Shown piece after piece: positions 58,134 through 64,000 of a stretch of 64,000 nt of DNA. Position 1 is the stretch's first letter. Each line of letters starts with the position of its first letter. The notes under the pieces are model-generated. The model did not search any database. It was not told where the DNA came from and worked only from the letters and a program-made list of their open reading frames with translations. The position numbers and the translations under genes were made by a program. The DNA comes from Marinobacter sp. F4218 (GTDB lineage: Bacteria; Pseudomonadota; Gammaproteobacteria; Pseudomonadales; Oleiphilaceae): NCBI RefSeq assembly GCF_019443085.1, contig NZ_JAHZIL010000003.1, forward strand, positions 1,116,001-1,180,000, read 5' to 3'.

Positions 58134-59888
58134 TCAAGTGGTTGAGAGCAGACTCGTCAGCAGTGCGCGCAGCCGGTTCGGCTTGACCGGCTTGTTCAGG
58201 ATAGGCAGATTCTGGGCACGCATCAGGCGCCGGGTGTCGTCACTGCGGTCGGCGGTAATCACGGCCGCGGGAATGTCGCGCCCCAATTTGCGGCGCACTG
58301 CATGGATCGCTTCACAACCGGTCAACTCATCATCGAGGTGATAGTCGGCCAGAATCACCGCGGGCGCGGCGTCCGTTCCAAGCCGCTCCAGGAGCGCCAG
58401 CGCACCGGCTTCACCGGGGGCCGCCAACACCGCACAGTTCCACTGTTCCAGTAATAAACGCATGCTCTCAAGCACGGCCGGCTCGTTGTCGATCACCAGG
58501 ATCCGGGCGCCGTTAAAACCGCTGTCGAAGGCCTGAAGGCTTTGGGGTTGCGCTACCGACTGGCGTTGAAGGGTGTGTTCCACCGGCAGGCTGACCATAA
58601 ACCGGGAGCCTTTTCCCGGTCGTGACGCCACGTCGATGTCGTAGCCCAGAACCCGAACCATCCGTTCGACGATGGCCAACCCCAGCCCGACGCCCTGACG
58701 ACCGCCGGTACCCTGCGGCAACAACTGATGGAACTCGGTGAAGATATCCCGCAGTTTACCGGTCTCGATACCAACGCCGGTGTCCCAGATTTCAATCCGG
58801 AACTGATCGCCACGGCGGCGGAGTCCCAACAGGACACCACCGCTGCGGGTGTAGCGAAAGGCATTGCTCAACAGGTTACGCACAATGCGAGTAAGCATGC
58901 GCTGATCGGTTCTGACCAGCGCCGCCCGGGTATGGACCCGGAAATCCAGGCCAGCGTTGGTGGCGACCGCATCGAACTCCTCGCCCAACCCCTTGAGCAG
59001 GGCCCCCAGATCGGTGATCACGAGGTCCGGCTGCATCGCCTGCTGGTCCAGCTTGGATATGTCCAGCAGGTCCGCCAGCAGGTCCTCGGCGCCTTCCAGG
59101 GCCCGATGCACCTGGTGCACCATCCGGCTTTCCTGCTGCGGCAGTCGGCTATCCTGCAAAGCGGAGATCATCAACCGGGCGGCATTCAGCGGCTGCAGCA
59201 AGTCATGACTGGCCGCGGCCAGGTATTTGTCTTTGCTGCGGTTGGCCTCTCGGGCTGCCTCCATGGCGAGCACCAGTTCGCGTTCGACCTTTTCCCGTTC
59301 CTCGATCTGGTACCGCAGGCCCACATTGGCGTTCTGCAGGGCCTCCGTGCGCTCCTCGACCCGCCGTTCAAGATCGAGATTCAGCTGCTCCAGCTTCTGC
59401 CGCGCCTGGACCCGTTCGGTAATATCTGCGACGAAGGCCTCGACCACTTCCGGCCCCAGGTCGGGCCGGCGCAACAGGGTCAGCGCCACATGCACCGGGG
59501 TCTGATCCGCCCTCCGCAACCGGGTTTCCCTGGCACTGAGACGCCCCTCATCGAGCAGTTCCTGGCGAACGGCATCAAACTCCGCGGAGCTGCAGAACAG
59601 CTGTTCCCGCAGCCGGATCACCCGCTGCTTCAGCTCGTCGGCGTTCGGGTACCCGCAGATGCGGGCCATGGCCGGGTTACAGTCGAGGAAACCACCGCGG
59701 AGGTTGGCCCGGAAGATGCCGTGCAGGGCGTTCTCAAACAGCCACTTGTATCGGTTTCGCTCCTGCTCCAGCTCGTCGATCCGGTCCTGGAGCGCCGGGT
59801 AATAGTTCTTGCGCACGGACTGGCTTCCCAGCCCGAGCAGATCGCCAATTCCGTAGCCACTATCCTGGTCGTCAGAGGGCTTCTTCAT
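58134..59888 (-). CDS. ercS: Hybrid sensor histidine kinase of the erc cluster
   Basis: The protein of about 584 residues has a PAS domain (about 45-160; WLFENALHGIFRANLRGG), a coiled linker, a HisKA phospho-acceptor (AAASHDLLQPLNA), an HATPase domain (LLSNAFRYTRSGG, GLGLAIVERM), and a C-terminal receiver (ILVIDNEPAVLES, phospho-Asp in VILADYHLDD). No membrane helix is seen, so sensing is cytoplasmic. The order pqqE-pqqH-ercA-ercS matches Pseudomonas, where ErcS helps control ethanol oxidation. The ATG at 59888 overlaps the ercA end; an ATG at 59903 is also possible. Confidence 0.85.
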   Translation of the reverse strand: MKKPSDDQDSGYGIGDLLGLGSQSVRKNYYPALQDRIDELEQERNRYKWLFENALHGIFRANLRGGFLDCNPAMARICGYPNADELKQRVIRLREQLFCSSAEFDAVRQELLDEGRLSARETRLRRADQTPVHVALTLLRRPDLGPEVVEAFVADITERVQARQKLEQLNLDLERRVEERTEALQNANVGLRYQIEEREKVERELVLAMEAAREANRSKDKYLAAASHDLLQPLNAARLMISALQDSRLPQQESRMVHQVHRALEGAEDLLADLLDISKLDQQAMQPDLVITDLGALLKGLGEEFDAVATNAGLDFRVHTRAALVRTDQRMLTRIVRNLLSNAFRYTRSGGVLLGLRRRGDQFRIEIWDTGVGIETGKLRDIFTEFHQLLPQGTGGRQGVGLGLAIVERMVRVLGYDIDVASRPGKGSRFMVSLPVEHTLQRQSVAQPQSLQAFDSGFNGARILVIDNEPAVLESMRLLLEQWNCAVLAAPGEAGALALLERLGTDAAPAVILADYHLDDELTGCEAIHAVRRKLGRDIPAAVITADRSDDTRRLMRAQNLPILNKPVKPNRLRALLTSLLSTT

Positions 59889-61035
59889 AGACAACCTGAA
59901 CATCCCGCAACGACGATTTGCGGGGATTGGTAAGAATGCAGGGATCCTGCAGGGCGAAGCCCGACAGGTAGGGTATGTCCGAGACCGAGACGCCGAGTTT
60001 CGCCAGGCTCGTTTCGAGCCCCACCCGCTTCTTCAGCTCAATGATGCGCTGCATCAGGCGCAGCTTGATTTGCGCCCGGCCCATGCCCCGGGTATCGATA
60101 TCCATGGCCTCCGCGACCCTGCGGAACCGGTCTTCGGCAGAACTGTAGTTATACGCCACCACGTGCTCCAGCAAGAGCGCGTTGCAGAGACCGTGGGGCA
60201 GATCCAGATAGCCGCCGAGACTGTGTGACATGGCATGCACCGCACCGAGAATGGCGTTGGAGAAGGCCAGTCCTGCCTGCATGGAAGCGAGCATGATCTG
60301 TTCCCGCAGGAACGGATCGGACGTGTTGCTGATCAGCGGTTCCAGGTTGCGGTTGATCAGGCGAATCGCCTCAAGGGCGTGGGTGTCCGTCAACGGCCCG
60401 CTGCCGGTCGACACAAACGCCTCGATCGCATGCACCAGGGCATCAACACCGGTGCAGGCGGTGAGGTAGGTATCCATGGTTTCCGTGACTTCCGGATCAA
60501 TCAGGGACACATCCGGGACAACCGCCTTGCTGATGATCGAAAACTTGAACCGGCGATCCGGGTCGGAAATGATCGCAAACTGGGACACATCGGCGGAGGT
60601 ACCGGCGGTGGTCGGAATCAGGATCAGCGGCGGGGACGGGTTCGAGATGGTGTCCACTCCCTCGAACTCCAGGATATTTCGGCCGTGGGTGGCAACAATG
60701 CCAATCCCCTTGGCGCAATCCATCGGGCTGCCGCCGCCAATGGCGACAATCACGTCGCACTCACTGGACTTGTAGAGTTCGGCCCCCTCCATCACCTCGG
60801 CGACCTTGGGGTTGGGTGACACGCCGGTAAACACAGTGGTGCGGATGCCGGCGTCGGTCAGCAGGGTGACAATTTCCTGGACCCAACCGGCGGCCGCCAC
60901 CCCGGGATCGGACACCAGCAACACGTGCCTGGCGCCAAAGTTGCTGGCGAAGTTGGCAACGGATTTTCGTGACCCGGCACCAAAAACGATTTCCGGGGAA
61001 ACGAACTTGCGCAGAGCAGATATGTCGTGACTCAT
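59872..61035 (-). CDS. ercA: Iron-containing alcohol dehydrogenase-like protein ErcA
   Basis: The 387-residue protein is of the group III alcohol dehydrogenase family, with the NAD site GGGSPMDCAKG and metal ligands in SHSLGGYLDLPHG and the preceding Asp/His segment (DALVHAIEA). ErcA in Pseudomonas is required for PQQ-dependent ethanol metabolism and may act as enzyme or sensor. It overlaps ercS by 17 bases. All residues for catalysis look present. Confidence 0.87.
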   Translation of the reverse strand: MSHDISALRKFVSPEIVFGAGSRKSVANFASNFGARHVLLVSDPGVAAAGWVQEIVTLLTDAGIRTTVFTGVSPNPKVAEVMEGAELYKSSECDVIVAIGGGSPMDCAKGIGIVATHGRNILEFEGVDTISNPSPPLILIPTTAGTSADVSQFAIISDPDRRFKFSIISKAVVPDVSLIDPEVTETMDTYLTACTGVDALVHAIEAFVSTGSGPLTDTHALEAIRLINRNLEPLISNTSDPFLREQIMLASMQAGLAFSNAILGAVHAMSHSLGGYLDLPHGLCNALLLEHVVAYNYSSAEDRFRRVAEAMDIDTRGMGRAQIKLRLMQRIIELKKRVGLETSLAKLGVSVSDIPYLSGFALQDPCILTNPRKSSLRDVQVVYEEAL

Positions 61036-61078
61036 CGGGCGCTCTCGACAGTTTGTTGTTATAGGAATACCCGAGAGT

Positions 61079-63001
61079 TTAACTCAAGTTATCGGCCCGG
61101 ACATCGGCATTTCTGCCATGTTTCCGGTAAAAACTGCAGAGCCATTCCATGGCGCCGGCCTGGCTGCTCTGCTGGCGAAAGCCGTGTCCCTCGCCGTCAA
61201 ACCAGTGCAGCTCCGGCGCTCCGCCCGTCGCCCGGATCGCTCCGACCATGGCGCGGGTCTGTTCGGGCACCACCACCTGGTCCAGTCCGCCCTGGAAGAA
61301 CACCACCGGAGCGTTGATGCTGGCGGCGCGGTTCAGGGGGGTGCGATCCTGCCAGCGCTCCGGGAAAGCCTCGGGCGGGCCCAGCAACCAGTCCAGGTAA
61401 CCGGATTCGAACCGGTGGGTCGCGGCCCGCAGCCGCAACGGGTCGGTCACCCCGTACAGGCTCGCACCGCCGGCGAACCGGTCGCTGAGCACCAGCGCCA
61501 TGAGCGCGGTGTAGCCGCCGGAACTGCGGCCCTGAATGAAGACCCGATCACCGTCTACCAGACCGAGATGCGCCAGATGGTTGGCTGCACGCCCCATATC
61601 CTCGACATCGGCCTCCCCCCAGCGACCGGCGAGGGCCATCCGGAAGGCGCGGCCAAACCCGGTACTGCCCCGGTAGTTGATTTCCGCCACCGCAAAACCC
61701 CGCTGACACCAGAACTGAATCTGGGGATTGAACACCGGATAAGCGGCCGATGTCGGCCCACCGTGGGCGATCAGGATAAGCGGCGGCAGCTCATCGGCCA
61801 TCGGCTCGGGGCGGTACAGGAATCCCTGAACGGGCAGTCTCCCACCGCTATCCGCCGGAACGAAGACATTCTGCGGGCGCACCACCGGCCAGGTCTCCCA
61901 GGGCACCTCGCCTCCGGCCAAAACCTGGAGCTCTCCGGTCGTTGCGGAAATTTTCAGCACGGCATCCAGCGTGACATCGGATCGGGCAACGCAATAAACG
62001 TGGTCGCCAACACTTTGAATGCAGCGAAAATCGGTGAAATGACAGGCTCGCCGCTCCGGAGCTCCCGTTGCCAGCCGCTGCAGCCACAGCTCGGCGACGC
62101 CCTGCCGATAACGGACCCGCGCCCAGCCTCCCCCGGGCAAACCGCAATGGTGCCGTTCACCCAGCTGCCAGGGGGCGTTGGCATGATCCAGGGTCGGCGC
62201 ATCCGTGGGCGACCAGACGCCCACTCTGTCCTGGTTCAGGAACCGGTAGGGCTGCCACCAGCCCTCATGATCCGAGAACAACCATAAATCCTCGCCGTAA
62301 AACACCGGCTGTTGAACGCTGGCCTCGACCGGTGGTGCCCAGGCCCGGGTGTTGTAGAGGGAGCCGTCGTCGTTGATCTCCGCGGTCCAGAGTGTCGACT
62401 GAATCCAGGGCATGTCCGGCAGTTGCCAGCTGACCCAGGCCAATTTGCGGCCATCCGGTGACAGCGCCGGAGCGCTGTAGAAATCCTGCCCCTGGTGAAG
62501 AATCGACAGGTGCCCCGCGTCGTCCATGGCGACCAACTGCTGGCAGGCATTCCCCTCCCGCACCGCCAGCACCCGCGAGCGACCGGTATCGGCCACCAGA
62601 CCGCCAAAGGCTCCGGATTCAGTCGTCAACAGGACCCGTTGACTGCAGTCATCGAGACCAACGCGCACCACCTGCTGCTGTTCCGATACCGCGTACAGGC
62701 AACCGGCACCGGCACACAGGGCGCCGCCACCATAGCCATTGACCCGGCTGCGTACCTGCAGGGAGCCGGCGGGCCTGGTGATGCCTCGGTCCGACAGGCC
62801 CACAATCACGGCACCACCGAGGGCCGGATCGAACTCCAGCCAGAAAACGCCCGAGTCGGAGACCGCCAGGTCGCCCCGCTGTGTGAGCGCAGCGGCGGCT
62901 TGCCAGGCACTGAGGGGCGGTCGAGTGTTATTCGCACTCGCGAAGGCGTTATCGGATTCGGCGCATTCAGCCCCGAAAGAAAAGCCGTGAATTGTTCGCA
63001 T
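61079..63001 (-). CDS. pqqH: Prolyl-oligopeptidase family peptidase PqqH
   Basis: The 640-residue protein has an N-terminal beta-propeller ([15 protein letters not shown]) and a C-terminal alpha/beta-hydrolase domain of S9 type. The nucleophile Ser is in [11 protein letters not shown], the Asp in GGLDQVVVP, and the His in GEGHGF. In Pseudomonas the homologous gene follows pqqE and is thought to process the PqqA peptide or act near it. It overlaps pqqE by 35 bases, which supports coupling to PQQ synthesis. Exact role is inferred from position. Confidence 0.85.
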   Translation of the reverse strand: MRTIHGFSFGAECAESDNAFASANNTRPPLSAWQAAAALTQRGDLAVSDSGVFWLEFDPALGGAVIVGLSDRGITRPAGSLQVRSRVNGYGGGALCAGAGCLYAVSEQQQVVRVGLDDCSQRVLLTTESGAFGGLVADTGRSRVLAVREGNACQQLVAMDDAGHLSILHQGQDFYSAPALSPDGRKLAWVSWQLPDMPWIQSTLWTAEINDDGSLYNTRAWAPPVEASVQQPVFYGEDLWLFSDHEGWWQPYRFLNQDRVGVWSPTDAPTLDHANAPWQLGERHHCGLPGGGWARVRYRQGVAELWLQRLATGAPERRACHFTDFRCIQSVGDHVYCVARSDVTLDAVLKISATTGELQVLAGGEVPWETWPVVRPQNVFVPADSGGRLPVQGFLYRPEPMADELPPLILIAHGGPTSAAYPVFNPQIQFWCQRGFAVAEINYRGSTGFGRAFRMALAGRWGEADVEDMGRAANHLAHLGLVDGDRVFIQGRSSGGYTALMALVLSDRFAGGASLYGVTDPLRLRAATHRFESGYLDWLLGPPEAFPERWQDRTPLNRAASINAPVVFFQGGLDQVVVPEQTRAMVGAIRATGGAPELHWFDGEGHGFRQQSSQAGAMEWLCSFYRKHGRNADVRADNLS

Positions 63002-64000
63002 TTCGGAAGGTTAACTCCTCGATGCCGGCCGTGGCGTGATCCGCGGCTCTCCTGGCCGCAAGAATCCGATCGTGATGGGATGACTTGCTACAGACCGGGT
63101 CGGCGTTGTCGGCGTTTCCGGTCAGCAGGTAGGCCTGGCAGCGGCAACCGCCGAAGTCTTTGCCTTTCTCGTCGCAGGAGCGGCAGGGCTCCGGCATCCA
63201 GCTGTCGCCTCGGTAGTGATTGAAACCGGGGCTGTCGTACCAGATGGTTCGCAATTCCGTGTCCCGCACGTTGGGGAATTCGATGGGCAGCAACCGGGCG
63301 CTGTGGCACGGCAGTGCGGTGCCATCCGGGGCTACCGTCAGGAACAGGCTGCCCCAGCCGTTCATGCAGGCTTTGGGGCGTTCTTCGTAATAGTCGGGCG
63401 TCACGAAGATCAGTTTCATGGCCGACCCATCCGCCTCCAGCCGGCGACGGTAAGCGTTCACTTCCGCCTCAGCCTTCTCCAGCTGGGCCCTGGACGGCAT
63501 CAGGCCCTCCCGGTTCTCGAACGCCCAGCCGTAATACTGGCAGGTGGCCAGCTCGACATAGTCCGCGCCCAGCCGGTCACACAGATCGATAATGTCGGTC
63601 ATCTGGTGAATGTTGTGGCGGTGAATCACGAAGTTCAGCACCATCGGGTAACCGGCTTCCTTCACCGCCCGCGCCATCGCCAGCTTCTGGTCGAACGCCT
63701 TGCGCGAGCCGGCAACCGCGTTGTTCAGCTCCGGATCGGAGGCCTGGAAACTGACCTGGATATGATCCAGTCCGGCGTCGGCAAATGCCGCCACCTTGGC
63801 CTCATTCAGGCCCAGTCCGGAGGTGATCAGATTGGTGTAGTACCCAAGGTGCCGGGCCTCGGCGATCAACTCGGGCAAATCCGGTCGCACCAGCGGTTCA
63901 CCACCGGAAAAGCCAAGCTGGGCCGCGCCCATGGCGCGCCCCTGACGCAGCACACTGACCCACTGCTCGGTGCTCAGCTCCTGCTCGGTCTGGGCAAAGT
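62967..64000 (-). CDS. pqqE: PqqA peptide cyclase, partial (5' end outside window)
   Basis: The C-terminal 344 or so residues of the radical-SAM SPASM enzyme that joins Glu and Tyr of PqqA in the first step of PQQ biosynthesis. Seen are [54 protein letters not shown] and DPVCSKS, which hold the auxiliary iron-sulfur Cys. The frame is open to the edge, so the CxxxCxxC radical-SAM motif is upstream of the window. Confidence 0.93.
   Translation of the reverse strand, partial: FAQTEQELSTEQWVSVLRQGRAMGAAQLGFSGGEPLVRPDLPELIAEARHLGYYTNLITSGLGLNEAKVAAFADAGLDHIQVSFQASDPELNNAVAGSRKAFDQKLAMARAVKEAGYPMVLNFVIHRHNIHQMTDIIDLCDRLGADYVELATCQYYGWAFENREGLMPSRAQLEKAEAEVNAYRRRLEADGSAMKLIFVTPDYYEERPKACMNGWGSLFLTVAPDGTALPCHSARLLPIEFPNVRDTELRTIWYDSPGFNHYRGDSWMPEPCRSCDEKGKDFGGCRCQAYLLTGNADNADPVCSKSSHHDRILAARRAADHATAGIEELTFRNANNSRLFFRG

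Overview
The window (64 kb, GC-rich) most likely comes from a marine or halophilic gammaproteobacterium of the Marinobacter type. This is inferred from the Pseudomonas-like pqqE-pqqH-ercA-ercS order, malate:quinone oxidoreductase, an NhaD Na+/H+ antiporter, SorAB sulfite oxidase and the gene style; no phylogeny was run.

Layout. (1) Positions 1-261 are the 3' part of tmRNA (ssrA), a classical integration target. (2) Positions 262-23262 are accessory DNA integrated in tandem at ssrA. The ssrA 3' end (attachment core) is repeated exactly at 3148-3177 and in shortened form at 23248-23262, and each copy is followed by its own intrinsic terminator. A decayed fourth end lies at 527-582. The left, small segment carries only an OafA-like acyltransferase. 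The right, 20-kb island carries a P4-type integrase, AlpA regulator, Toprim/DUF927 replication-like module, a type I restriction-modification operon (hsdM-hsdS-DUF4268 nuclease-like gene-hsdR), a glycosylase-like gene, an SRA-HNH modification-dependent nuclease, a membrane pentapeptide-repeat protein beside a decayed paralogue tail, and a lipoprotein pair. (3) Positions 23340-26575 are chromosomal: S41 protease, CheV and a small membrane protein.

(4) Positions 26575-40593 hold the most unusual locus. About eleven minus-strand genes encode a periplasmic protein, three TPR proteins (two of them lipoproteins), a small exported protein, a TolQ-like channel, two ExbD/TolR-like subunits, a TonB/AgmX-like periplasm-spanning protein, a di-haem beta-propeller lipoprotein and a SHOCT-like membrane protein. 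Divergent from them are two outer-membrane beta-barrel genes. The gene set resembles the Agl-Glt/Nfs trans-envelope machines of myxobacteria, with an added c-type cytochrome lipoprotein; its function here is unknown.

(5) Positions 40624-64000 are mostly housekeeping or metabolic: lipoprotein, acetolactate synthase-like enzyme, a papain-like protein paired with an ATP-grasp ligase, mqo, nhaD, a Ca2+/Na+ exchanger, acyltransferase, sorAB, msrB/msrA, phosphoesterase, CDP-archaeol-synthase-like protein, fumC, a hypothetical gene, then the ercS-ercA-pqqH-pqqE cluster for PQQ synthesis and control of alcohol oxidation. pqqE runs off the right edge.
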